From Labilibaculum antarcticum (GTDB taxonomy: Bacteria > Bacteroidota > Bacteroidia > Bacteroidales > Marinifilaceae), in NCBI RefSeq assembly GCF_002356295.1, contig NZ_AP018042.1, positions 4,124,361 through 4,188,360 of the forward strand: a stretch of 64,000 nucleotides of DNA. Direction: 5' to 3'. Position numbers and translations under genes: made by a program. The notes below the pieces were generated by a model. That model saw only the letters and a program-made list of their open reading frames with translations, made no database searches and was not told the origin of the DNA. This document shows positions 1 to 7,631 of this stretch, piece by piece (positions within the stretch are counted from its first letter, which is position 1; each line of letters opens with the position of its first letter).

Positions 1-339
1 ATAGTACTGGCCTCCTTTTACAGGATATGGCATTTCTTTATCATCTTGGGTATCCGCATTTGCTACGCCAACATGGGCAAATAAAATTTTAGCCTTGTGC
101 TTGTCTGCATGTTGGATGATTTCCTCAGCAGCAGATGGTGAGAGTGAACCTACATCAGGATAGGTACTTGTTTTAACCACGATAAAATGCAAAGCATCGT
201 CTTTCTTAGCCAGAATTTGAGGATTCTTTTCAAATTCAATATTCACCGACAAGACTTCAAACTCATCTTTTATGTGTTTGTATACCCACTTGATTCCTAA
301 TTCATGTAGTTCCGAACCGCTCAGTCTATTTCCTATCAT
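1..339 (-). CDS. Hypothetical protein, C-terminus cut off by window edge
   Basis: An open frame of 113 codons runs from an ATG at 339 off the left edge without a stop. It begins MIGNRLSGSELHELGIKW and contains DDALHFIVVKTSTYPDVG. No signal peptide or membrane segment is visible in the part present. The frame stays open upstream to a stop at 382-384 but has no other ATG, so 339 is the best start. I do not recognise the family. It lies downstream of the multiheme cytochrome gene on the same strand with about 80 bases between them, so co-transcription is possible but not shown. Confidence 0.55.
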   Translation of the reverse strand, partial: MIGNRLSGSELHELGIKWVYKHIKDEFEVLSVNIEFEKNPQILAKKDDALHFIVVKTSTYPDVGSLSPSAAEEIIQHADKHKAKILFAHVGVANADTQDDKEMPYPVKGGQYY

Positions 340-422
340 TCTATGGTTTTGTTCTAATTCAGATACGAATATCTTCTTTAATTAAAACAATTCCAAATAG
401 AATGCTTTTGTTTGTTCTCTTT

Positions 423-1928
423 TTATGGATAAAGATAGGCGTGACAATCTACACAGGAGTAGTCTTTCCAGTCTGTACCAATATCCACAGGATGGATAAA
501 TTCCATTTTTTGAGTGGTAAAGGCCATTTGCAAAGAATCAGGTTTCCCTTGAGCAGTAATTGAGTGACACAGATTGCAATCTTTGGAGATAACCCGGCCA
601 TCCTTTGTACTGTGATTGTTGTCGTGACAGCGGAAGCAACCTTGTGTTTCCATATGACTCTTATGGTCGGGGTATGCATCCCAACGAACCTTCATCTCAG
701 GAAATGTATTTTCATGATAAGCAATTTTAATGCCTTCTATTGCTTTTAAGATATCGGCTTCGTGCTCTACTCCTTTATCAGGATAATTTTCTTTATAGAA
801 ATTAAGAACGCTTTGTTTGATCAGTAAATCGGCACTGTCTTTAGTGGAATAGGTTGGTGATAATGCTTCCATGGCAGCCAATTTTATGTATGGAATTTTC
901 GGATCAACTTCTTTCGAAGCCATCGCTATATCTATAAAATCGGGAGGCGATAAATAGCCGTGAGATGGGCGATTGTGGCAATCCATACAATCCATTTCAT
1001 GCAATTTTCCATCCGCAAAAAACGTACTGTCAGGTTCCATCATTGTATCTTCGTAAATGTGCTCTTCTCCTGTAGCCGAGTTAGTATATTTAACCCACTG
1101 AATGTATTCCGATTTATTATCTGCCGACATGAACTCGATTTTAACATCTGGGTTAATATGCCAATGAATTCCTTCACTTAGTTTTTGAGTGTGATGATCG
1201 GGACCAGTTTTCATTGTTAACTGAATGTTCCACTCTGTATTGTGTTCATCACCCAAAAAGTGTATCTCATTTTTAATACGGTTTGGGTAAAATTTTTCGG
1301 GCCAATGACAATGTTCGCATGTTTCTCTGGCTGGACGTAAATTAGCAAGAGGAGTAGGGATCGGACGAGGGAAATTACCTACTGTAACTGCATAAACCTG
1401 ATACAAGCCACTTAATTTAGAACGCATATACCAATCGGCTCCTTCGCCAACATGACATTCAACGCAGGCTACCTTCGCATGAGCCGATTTTTGATAGGTA
1501 ACATATTCCGGTTCCATAACCTCATGACATAAAGTACCACAAAAAGGCACCGACTCACTGTATACGAAAGCTTCGTAACTGCCAATTGATGAAAGAAATA
1601 GAAATATGAAACTTATTGCAACGAACAAGGTGAAAGCATTTCGGTGTTTTTGATCATTCAAATCTACTTTTGGCCAACGCATTCCCTCAGAAATAAATAT
1701 TTGTTTCTTTTTTCTGCGAATTTGAATTAACATCCCAATAGGAATAAGAAGCATTCCTATTACCATAAATATGGGTAGTACAATATAGATAATCAGACCC
1801 ATATAGGAACTTCCCTGATTGAAAAGGACAGAAATAACAAAGAAGAAGACGATCAGAAAAAAGGCAATTACCGCTATACTTGCTCCTAAAATGGAGATCC
1901 AATTGTACGAAGACTTGGGTAGTTTCAT
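423..1928 (-). CDS. NapC/NirT-type membrane multiheme cytochrome c
   Basis: A 501-residue membrane-anchored cytochrome c that probably passes electrons from the quinol pool to a periplasmic acceptor. There are three hydrophobic segments (about 13-35, 44-70 and 98-117), then a large periplasmic part. Heme motifs are visible at 155 (CVECH), 204 (CEHCH), 314 (CMDCH), 431 (CFRCH), 451 (CNLCH) and 492 (CVDCH). The first motif, at 130, is CGTLCH, with three residues between the cysteines instead of two, followed by Met138. NapC/NrfH proteins usually carry four hemes and one anchor helix, so this is an enlarged relative. No catalytic reductase subunit lies beside it in the window. The partner and the terminal acceptor are unknown. 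Confidence 0.85.
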   Translation of the reverse strand: MKLPKSSYNWISILGASIAVIAFFLIVFFFVISVLFNQGSSYMGLIIYIVLPIFMVIGMLLIPIGMLIQIRRKKKQIFISEGMRWPKVDLNDQKHRNAFTLFVAISFIFLFLSSIGSYEAFVYSESVPFCGTLCHEVMEPEYVTYQKSAHAKVACVECHVGEGADWYMRSKLSGLYQVYAVTVGNFPRPIPTPLANLRPARETCEHCHWPEKFYPNRIKNEIHFLGDEHNTEWNIQLTMKTGPDHHTQKLSEGIHWHINPDVKIEFMSADNKSEYIQWVKYTNSATGEEHIYEDTMMEPDSTFFADGKLHEMDCMDCHNRPSHGYLSPPDFIDIAMASKEVDPKIPYIKLAAMEALSPTYSTKDSADLLIKQSVLNFYKENYPDKGVEHEADILKAIEGIKIAYHENTFPEMKVRWDAYPDHKSHMETQGCFRCHDNNHSTKDGRVISKDCNLCHSITAQGKPDSLQMAFTTQKMEFIHPVDIGTDWKDYSCVDCHAYLYP

Positions 1929-2308
1929 TTCGAGTTGTTTTAGTTAATCAGCAATAATTTATACAAAACTCTGATAATAATCTACTTATATGATTAATTT
2001 AAAAGCTTTCTTATTTGTGCAATTAACTTGTATTTACAGAACTATTTATTTTTATTAAATAGCTGTAAAGTCTGCTTATGTTGGACTTTATAAGTTTTGT
2101 GAAGAATGAAAAAGTCTGTAAGGAATAATTACATCGACAATTATCGATATAAATACGACGAGTTCCTTTTGTACATATGGTATTCAAGTCTGATATTTTA
2201 AGAATAATTTAAGTGAAAAATTTATCACATTGGACAATAAATCTTGATCTTAATTGGTATAAGTATTACATTGTAGTAGAATCATGGCTTTTTAGATCGA
2301 CTTGACAA
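1929..2308. other. Intergenic region without a gene
   Basis: This is the divergent space between the cytochrome gene (minus) and the double adenylate kinase (plus). It is very AT-rich and every frame is interrupted. It must hold at least the cytochrome promoter, but I see no convincing TAnnTTTG element or activator site. A short inverted repeat, atcga-N6-tcgat, occurs near 2152. The rest of the space, from 2309, is occupied by a MITE-like element. Confidence 0.4.
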
Positions 2309-2437
2309 GTAATACCGATTGGCTATATTAGCGAGCTCCTTTTCGTCATGCTCAACATAGCTCCCTATTTTATTTCATCGGCATTAGACTGGTTTTTTCG
2401 CTCGCAATGGTTCGCGAATTATTCAAAATGGTATAAC
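2309..2437. repeat. MITE-like element with imperfect terminal inverted repeats
   Basis: About 129 bp bounded by gtaatacc at the left and ggtataac at the right. The left end and the reverse complement of the right end agree at roughly 18 of 28 positions, including GCGAGC/GCGAAC about 23 bases in. The interior is less AT-rich than its surroundings and has no reading frame. It ends 17 bases before the adenylate kinase start. A non-autonomous mobile element or dispersed palindrome is inferred; no second full copy was seen in this window. Confidence 0.35.
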
Positions 2438-2454
2438 AGCTAACTCAATTCTAT

Positions 2455-3624
2455 ATGCTAAACATCGCATTATTTGGACCTCCTGGTGCTGGTAAAGGAA
2501 CTCAATCTGAGTTTTTGATCAATAAGTACAATCTTTTTTATATCTCAACAGGTGATTTGTTGCGAAATGAAATAGCAAATAAAAGCAAATTAGGTCTCGA
2601 AGCACAAAGCATTATCGCTTCAGGAGGTTTGGTTTCTGATGAAATCATTGTTCAGATCATTGAGAAAACAATAACAGAAAATCCCGATTCCAATGGATTT
2701 TTGTTTGATGGCTTTCCCAGGACTTATATTCAAGCTTATATTTTGGAAGGCTTAATGATAAAGTTGAATACTTCGCTGAATTGCTTGATTAGTTTGGAGG
2801 TTGATGAGGAGGTTTCAGTTTCACGATTACTGAATAGAGGCAAAACTTCGGGCAGGGCAGATGATAATGAGGTGGTAATTCGAAACAGACTAAAAGAGTA
2901 CAATGATAAAACACTTCCTGTTTTGCAGTTTTATAAAGACAAAGGAGTTTATTTTGGATTAAAAGGTGATGAATCAATCGAGGAGGTAAATAAGAATATT
3001 CAGAAGATTATTAAGGAAGAATTGAGTAAGAGTTTGTTCAATTTGGTTTTGTTTGGCTATCCTGGTTCGGGAAGGGGCTCTCAAGGGATTGCTTTGGCAA
3101 AAAAATACGATTTGGAATACCTTGCTACCGGTCAAATGCTTGATCAGGAAATTCAGAAAAGTTCTGAAATTGGGAAACGAATTGTTGAGTTGTATGAAAA
3201 TGGAGAATTGGTGCCCGACGAAATTGTGGTGCAATTGATTGAAAAGAAAATCGCAAATTCGAATGGCGTAAAAGGATTCATTTTCAAGGGATTTCCACGC
3301 ACATTAGTTCAGTCTTATATTTTAGATGGTTTACTGAAAAAACATGGTTCGGCCATTTCTCAAATTATCGAAATTGAAGTGCCAACACTGGAATTAATTA
3401 GTCGATTGGATAAAAGAAGTAAAACCGATAGGTGCATGCCATACGATAACAACACCTCAAAAATTGTGAAACGCTTACAAGAGCATGAAATAAAAACGGT
3501 ACCGGTAATTGAAAAGTACAATCAATTGCATGGAGTGAAAAAAATAGATGGAGTCGGGGAATTTGATACTGTTTTAGAGCGAATATCAATTGAGCTTGAA
3601 TCAGCTTTAAAGCATTTAAGATAA
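2455..3624 (+). CDS. Tandem adenylate kinase fusion with a degenerate second domain
   Basis: A 389-residue protein made of two adenylate kinase-like domains head to tail. Adenylate kinase interconverts ATP+AMP and 2 ADP. Domain 1 (1-190) looks intact: P-loop GPPGAGKGT at 8-16, STGDLLR at 31, the FDGFPRT nucleotide motif at 84 and SGRADDN in the LID. Domain 2 (195-389) has GYPGSGRGS at 201, where the P-loop Lys is Arg, and FKGFPRT where the Asp of FDGFPRT is Lys. Its LID lacks the SGRxDD pattern. The second half is therefore likely non-catalytic, perhaps regulatory. Normal adenylate kinase is about 190-215 residues, so the length fits a duplication. The housekeeping adk is presumably elsewhere. 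Confidence 0.88.
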   Translation: MLNIALFGPPGAGKGTQSEFLINKYNLFYISTGDLLRNEIANKSKLGLEAQSIIASGGLVSDEIIVQIIEKTITENPDSNGFLFDGFPRTYIQAYILEGLMIKLNTSLNCLISLEVDEEVSVSRLLNRGKTSGRADDNEVVIRNRLKEYNDKTLPVLQFYKDKGVYFGLKGDESIEEVNKNIQKIIKEELSKSLFNLVLFGYPGSGRGSQGIALAKKYDLEYLATGQMLDQEIQKSSEIGKRIVELYENGELVPDEIVVQLIEKKIANSNGVKGFIFKGFPRTLVQSYILDGLLKKHGSAISQIIEIEVPTLELISRLDKRSKTDRCMPYDNNTSKIVKRLQEHEIKTVPVIEKYNQLHGVKKIDGVGEFDTVLERISIELESALKHLR

Positions 3625-3663
3625 TGGTTTGGTGAGAATGTAATTTCATTTAAAATAAACATC

Positions 3664-4032
3664 ATGGAAAATAGATCTAGTGGATGTGATGAGAAGAGTA
3701 CCAAAGTAGTTTTTGCGTGTTCTGGTGCTGCCGATGTGGGTGAGCTAACTGATTTAGTTGCCCGGAAACTTCAAAAAAAAGGAAATGCCCAAATGAAATG
3801 TTTAGCTTTTGTGGGAGCTGGGATTACTGATATGATAGATTCTGTTCGGGGAGCAAAAATTCTTGTTATTGATGGTTGCCCAAAGGATTGCGGCAAATTG
3901 GTTATGTGTAAAAATGAAATCTCAGATTTTACGCATTTACGTTTAACCGAATTAGGATATGCCAAGGGAAAAACTCCCGCCGACACACACAATGTTGATG
4001 CAGTTTACGAAGTGGCATGTACTCTTCTGTAA
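3664..4032 (+). CDS. DGC-domain putative zinc-binding protein
   Basis: A small cytosolic protein of 122 residues matching the DGC family (named for its Asp-Gly-Cys motif). Cysteines are visible in FACSGAADVGEL near residue 19, KCLAFVGAG, VIDGCPKDCGK (the DGC motif, about 76-81) and MCKNEIS. These cysteines are thought to bind zinc in the family, but no reaction has been established. It starts 39 bases after the double adenylate kinase on the same strand, so the two may share a transcript. There is no signal peptide. The family assignment is good; the function is open. Confidence 0.78.
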   Translation: MENRSSGCDEKSTKVVFACSGAADVGELTDLVARKLQKKGNAQMKCLAFVGAGITDMIDSVRGAKILVIDGCPKDCGKLVMCKNEISDFTHLRLTELGYAKGKTPADTHNVDAVYEVACTLL

Positions 4033-4095
4033 ATACGAATTTTACTTAGGAACACCATTTTAGGGAAGGTCAGTCACGTCGCTCCCCTGAGTTTT

Positions 4096-4200
4096 GTTGC
4101 CGCAAGTCTAGGTCTTGTCGTCGCAAGTCTGAAGTTTGTTGTCGCAAGTTTGAGATTTTCCGTCGCAAGTCTGAAGTATTCCGCCACAAGTCTGAGGCTT
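4096..4200. repeat. Five 21-bp tandem repeats (minisatellite)
   Basis: Five consecutive 21-bp units begin at 4096, 4117, 4138, 4159 and 4180, all built on a core like gtcgcaagtctgaag, with a sixth partial unit (tccgtcg) at 4201. Unit length is exactly constant despite base changes. Because 21 is a multiple of three, the minus strand stays open across the array and would encode a heptad like SDLRRxx. That frame (4070-4273) shows no other sign of being a gene. The array sits between the DGC gene and the end of the ABC permease gene. Confidence 0.8.
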
Positions 4201-4264
4201 TCCGTCGTCGGAAAAGCTTGTAAATGCTCAGGAAATAGATAAATGTGTTATACCCGATAATAAA

Positions 4265-4292
4265 GGAGCACAAGCCGAATAGGATGTGCTCC
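4265..4292 (-). terminator. Hairpin after ABC permease gene
   Basis: An 8-bp inverted repeat (ggagcaca / tgtgctcc) with a 12-base loop lies 29 bases past the permease stop. The U-run on the minus strand is short and interrupted, so termination strength is uncertain. Confidence 0.5.
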
Positions 4293-4320
4293 CTTATTGA
4301 ATAATTTCTAGAAATGACTG

Positions 4321-6693
4321 CTATTCACTTCTTAAGGATTCAACCGGATTTTGATTGGCTGCCTTCCAGGTTTGTCCGCCAACAACCAGCAGTGCAAAAA
4401 TTGCGGTTATCAATCCTGCAAATACAAACGGGAGCGGGCCTATAGTGATGTGATAGGCAAATTGTTCCAGCCAGTGTTGCATCATATAATATGAAATGGG
4501 GATTGATATGACAAAGGCTATTGCAATCCATTTTAAGAAATTAGAAAACAGCAATAATGAAATCTGGCTGATACCGGCACCTGTTACTTTCCGGATTCCT
4601 ATTTCCTTGGTGCGTTTTTGAACCATAAATAGAGTAAGGGAATACAATCCTAATAGCGCAAGAATGATAGAAAGTGCCGATGAGTAGCCTGTTAGTATTT
4701 GCGATCTTTCTTCAGTTTGATATCGATCGCGGCAGACATCATCAATAAACATATGGTAATTAACTCTTTCCGGATCAACTTTTTTGAATGTCTCTTTTAT
4801 TTTGCTCAGCAAATCAGTCATGTTATTGGTCTTAACTTTGAGTAATACAAATTGAATATTTCCATAGTGACTGAAGCAACTAAACATCAATGGAGCTATT
4901 TTTTCCTGCAATGATGCGTAATGAAAATCCTTAACAATGCCTTGGATTTCATACTTGGCTTCATGAAACCATACGATTCTCCCCAAAGGGTCATCAACTT
5001 CCAAATATTTAACGGCAGCTTCGTTTAGTATAATTCCTTTGCAGTTTTCAACCTGAGTCTCATTAAATTCATTTCCTTCAGCAACTTGGATTCCCAGAGT
5101 TTTGAAATAGTCCGGCCTTACACGATATTCATTAAAATTTTTCGTGTTTTTAATGTCAGCTCCATAAAGCCGCAATAGTTGACCGCTTCCGCTATAGCCG
5201 GGAAGATGATGACTGGCACTAACAAAAGAGATTTGAGGTATTTTTAAAAGTTCTTGTTTGATTGAGGAGTAAGCTTGTGTTTGTGTTTGGCTCAGATTGT
5301 TTATCGCAATTACTTGTTCCGTATCGAAACCCAAATCAGCATTTTTCATATAGTCAATCTGTTGCTGAGAAATGATAACTGCCGAGATTAAAACAATGGA
5401 TGCTGAGAATTGAAAAATAACCAGAATTCGAGAAAGTAAATTGGTGCCGTGATTACTTGGAAGCTTTCCTTTAATGATGGAAGCTGGAGTATATCGGGTA
5501 ATTGTGATGGCTGGATACAAGCCTGAGATAAGCCCAACAAGTAAAGCCATCACGGGAAGCCCTATAAATAGAAGGGGATTTGATAAATAATTAATAGGTA
5601 ATTCTCTGTTCATTAAATGACCAAAAAAAGGCATTAGGATTTCGGCGATTATTACAGCAAATAGAAGCGCAATGGCAGACATTAGTGTGGTTCGGCCTAA
5701 AAAATCTTTAATTAAATCGATGCGCTCTGCACCAATCGCTTTTTTGATACCAATTTGGTTTAATTTCCCATCGTATTGAACGGTAATAATATTGATGAAA
5801 TTAATTATGGCAATAATCAATATTAAAAAAGCCAGAAAAATATGTATGTAAATGGTATTGATATTTCCACCGGGTTTTAAGATTTGCTGATAGTTTGATC
5901 TTAAATGGATATCACATAAATTTTGTAAGTAAGATCCTGCTTTCCCACCATATTCACCAAATCTATCATCAAGCATTTTGGTGTATTTAGCTTCAATTTT
6001 CTTAATTGCTGTATTACGATCAACTCCTTGCTTTACTAAAATATAGGTTAAGTATTCCAAACTTTGGAGCCCTGCCTTTCTAGGGAAACCAGAAAATGGT
6101 AATAGCATGTCAAAATCGTAACTAGAGGTGAGGGGAAGATCTTCGACAACCGCACTAACAGTGCATAAATTACCACCAAACATTTCGAATTCTTTACCTT
6201 CTGCATTGGTGGTTCCAAACAGTTTTAATGCTGTTGTTGCATTAATAACAAACCCATTAGGTTTTGAAAATAAATTGGTTGATTGCCCTGAAATTGGTTT
6301 TAGGGTAAATATCTTGTAAAAATTTGTATCTACGTATTGGCAGCGAATTCCGTTGAAATGTTTATCGTTTACTGTCGCATTTTGTGTATACCCTCTATAC
6401 AATTGAGTAATTTCTTCTATTTCGGGTATTTGAGAAGCGAAGTTTTCATTGGTTAAACGCAGGCCGGTTTCGTATGGGGATAACTCTTTTCCAGTATCAT
6501 TAAGTAGGGTAATTAGCTTGTAAATCCGTTCCTGTTTCGTGTTGAATTTATCGTAGCTCAATTCGTGCTGAACGTAAATAGAAATAAGGATTACCGCAGC
6601 CATTCCAACAGCAAGACCAAAAATATTGATAATGGAATTGAGTTTGTCTTTTGCCAGACTTCGAAAAGAGAGTTTAAGTTTGTACCAAAGCAT
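4321..6693 (-). CDS. MacB-like ABC transporter permease
   Basis: A 790-residue inner-membrane permease of the MacB/FtsX type used for mechanotransmission or export across the envelope. It begins with a cytosolic stretch and a first helix (INIFGLAVGMAAVILISIY, about 24-42), followed by a periplasmic MacB_PCD-like domain. Three helices around 285-405 (first FtsX domain), a second helix and periplasmic domain from about 425, and three final helices form the duplicated layout. The motif TKEIGIRKVTGA near 690 is typical of FtsX-domain loops. The ATPase gene lies 48 bases upstream on the same strand. Regulation by the divergent NtrC-type system is inferred from position and promoter elements. The substrate is not indicated. 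Confidence 0.88.
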   Translation of the reverse strand: MLWYKLKLSFRSLAKDKLNSIINIFGLAVGMAAVILISIYVQHELSYDKFNTKQERIYKLITLLNDTGKELSPYETGLRLTNENFASQIPEIEEITQLYRGYTQNATVNDKHFNGIRCQYVDTNFYKIFTLKPISGQSTNLFSKPNGFVINATTALKLFGTTNAEGKEFEMFGGNLCTVSAVVEDLPLTSSYDFDMLLPFSGFPRKAGLQSLEYLTYILVKQGVDRNTAIKKIEAKYTKMLDDRFGEYGGKAGSYLQNLCDIHLRSNYQQILKPGGNINTIYIHIFLAFLILIIAIINFINIITVQYDGKLNQIGIKKAIGAERIDLIKDFLGRTTLMSAIALLFAVIIAEILMPFFGHLMNRELPINYLSNPLLFIGLPVMALLVGLISGLYPAITITRYTPASIIKGKLPSNHGTNLLSRILVIFQFSASIVLISAVIISQQQIDYMKNADLGFDTEQVIAINNLSQTQTQAYSSIKQELLKIPQISFVSASHHLPGYSGSGQLLRLYGADIKNTKNFNEYRVRPDYFKTLGIQVAEGNEFNETQVENCKGIILNEAAVKYLEVDDPLGRIVWFHEAKYEIQGIVKDFHYASLQEKIAPLMFSCFSHYGNIQFVLLKVKTNNMTDLLSKIKETFKKVDPERVNYHMFIDDVCRDRYQTEERSQILTGYSSALSIILALLGLYSLTLFMVQKRTKEIGIRKVTGAGISQISLLLFSNFLKWIAIAFVISIPISYYMMQHWLEQFAYHITIGPLPFVFAGLITAIFALLVVGGQTWKAANQNPVESLRSE

Positions 6694-6741
6694 TGAGTCG
6701 ATTTTATTAGGGGATTAAAAGTAATAAGATTGTTAGATATT

Positions 6742-7452
6742 TTATAATACTGCAGTTGCTCTGATTTGTGAATGAATATCTTTTTGGTTTTCCGAAACTA
6801 TTTTGCCATCAAACAAATTAATGGTACGGTGAGCATATTCGGCATCTGCCTGAGAATGGGTAACCATCACAATGGTAGTCCCTTCTTTGTTTAATTCTTC
6901 GAGTAATTGCATTACCTCTTTACCGTTTGTTGAATCTAAATTACCGGTTGGTTCATCAGCCAAAATTAGTTTCGGATTCGAAACCACAGCTCGTGCTATG
7001 GCAACTCTTTGCTGTTGTCCGCCCGAAAGTTGTTGTGGATAGTGTTTCGCGCGGTGCGAAATATTCATACGTTCCAATACTTCCAATACCTTTTCTTTCC
7101 TCTGTACCGATGGAATTCCCATGTATAGTAAAGGCAATTCTACATTTTCAAATACAGTAAGTTCATCAATCAGATTAAAACTCTGGAAAATAAAGCCGAT
7201 GTTTCCTTTTCGGTATTTTGTTCGTTGTTTTTCCGTTTTTTGAGATACATCTACATCATTAAAAATGTAATTTCCTTCGGTCAGATTGTCTAATAAGCCA
7301 ATGATATTTAAGAGAGTTGATTTGCCACATCCGGATGGTCCCATAATCGCAACAAATTCTCCTGTTTTAATGTGGATATTCACCTTGCTTAGAGCTGAGG
7401 TTTCAATCTCCTCAGTTCTAAATATTTTCGCCAGAGCTTCTGTTTTTATCAT
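6742..7452 (-). CDS. ABC transporter ATP-binding protein (MacB/LolD type)
   Basis: A 236-residue ATPase partner of the permease that follows it. Visible motifs: Walker A GPSGCGKST (about 39-47), Q-loop FIFQSFNLI, signature LSGGQQQR (about 142), Walker B LILADEPTGNLD and the H-loop MVTHS. Length and motif spacing match the MacB/LolD family. It is the first gene of a two-gene unit. A sigma-54-like element ends about 33 bases before its ATG, and an inverted repeat lies further upstream. Substrate unknown; export of a peptide, lipid or envelope-stress compound is possible but inferred only from the family. Confidence 0.92.
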   Translation of the reverse strand: MIKTEALAKIFRTEEIETSALSKVNIHIKTGEFVAIMGPSGCGKSTLLNIIGLLDNLTEGNYIFNDVDVSQKTEKQRTKYRKGNIGFIFQSFNLIDELTVFENVELPLLYMGIPSVQRKEKVLEVLERMNISHRAKHYPQQLSGGQQQRVAIARAVVSNPKLILADEPTGNLDSTNGKEVMQLLEELNKEGTTIVMVTHSQADAEYAHRTINLFDGKIVSENQKDIHSQIRATAVL

Positions 7453-7484
7453 TTTGTTTAATTTGTGTGTTTCGATTTGAATGA

Positions 7485-7500
7485 GCCAAGTATTGTGCCA
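7485..7500 (-). promoter_or_regulatory. Sigma-54-like -24/-12 promoter of the ABC exporter
   Basis: Read on the minus strand the bases are TGGCACAATACTTGGC. This is a perfect TGGCAC -24 box, five bases, then TTGGC where the -12 consensus is TTGCA. The GG-N10-GC rule is broken by one base (GG-N10-GG, with the C one position later). Predicted transcription would start near 7474, about 22 bases before the ATPase ATG. The adjacent divergent NtrC-type activator supports the call. Confidence 0.6.
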
Positions 7501-7551
7501 TTGTCAAATGATACAGAAATACAGGCATTTGTGTTCGTGATGAGAAAAATA

Positions 7552-7570
7552 GTGTTGGAAAATCCAACAC
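7552..7570. promoter_or_regulatory. Perfect inverted repeat, candidate activator site
   Basis: gtgttgga-aaa-tccaacac is a perfect 8-bp inverted repeat with a 3-bp spacer. Its centre is about 87 bases upstream of the predicted sigma-54 start site, a usual distance for an enhancer-binding protein. It is also 62 bases upstream of the regulator's own ATG, so it could serve autoregulation. That the neighbouring NtrC-type protein binds it is an inference. Confidence 0.6.
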
Positions 7571-7631
7571 GTGATGTCGATATTTACAACAATATGATTA
7601 TTTTAACCAATGAATTTAAATTGATAAAAGA

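Noticed and set aside
4070-4273. Minus-strand frame with heptad repeats as a real coiled-coil gene
   Set aside because: The open frame follows automatically from the 21-bp period; there is no start context or family match, and it overlaps the permease terminator.
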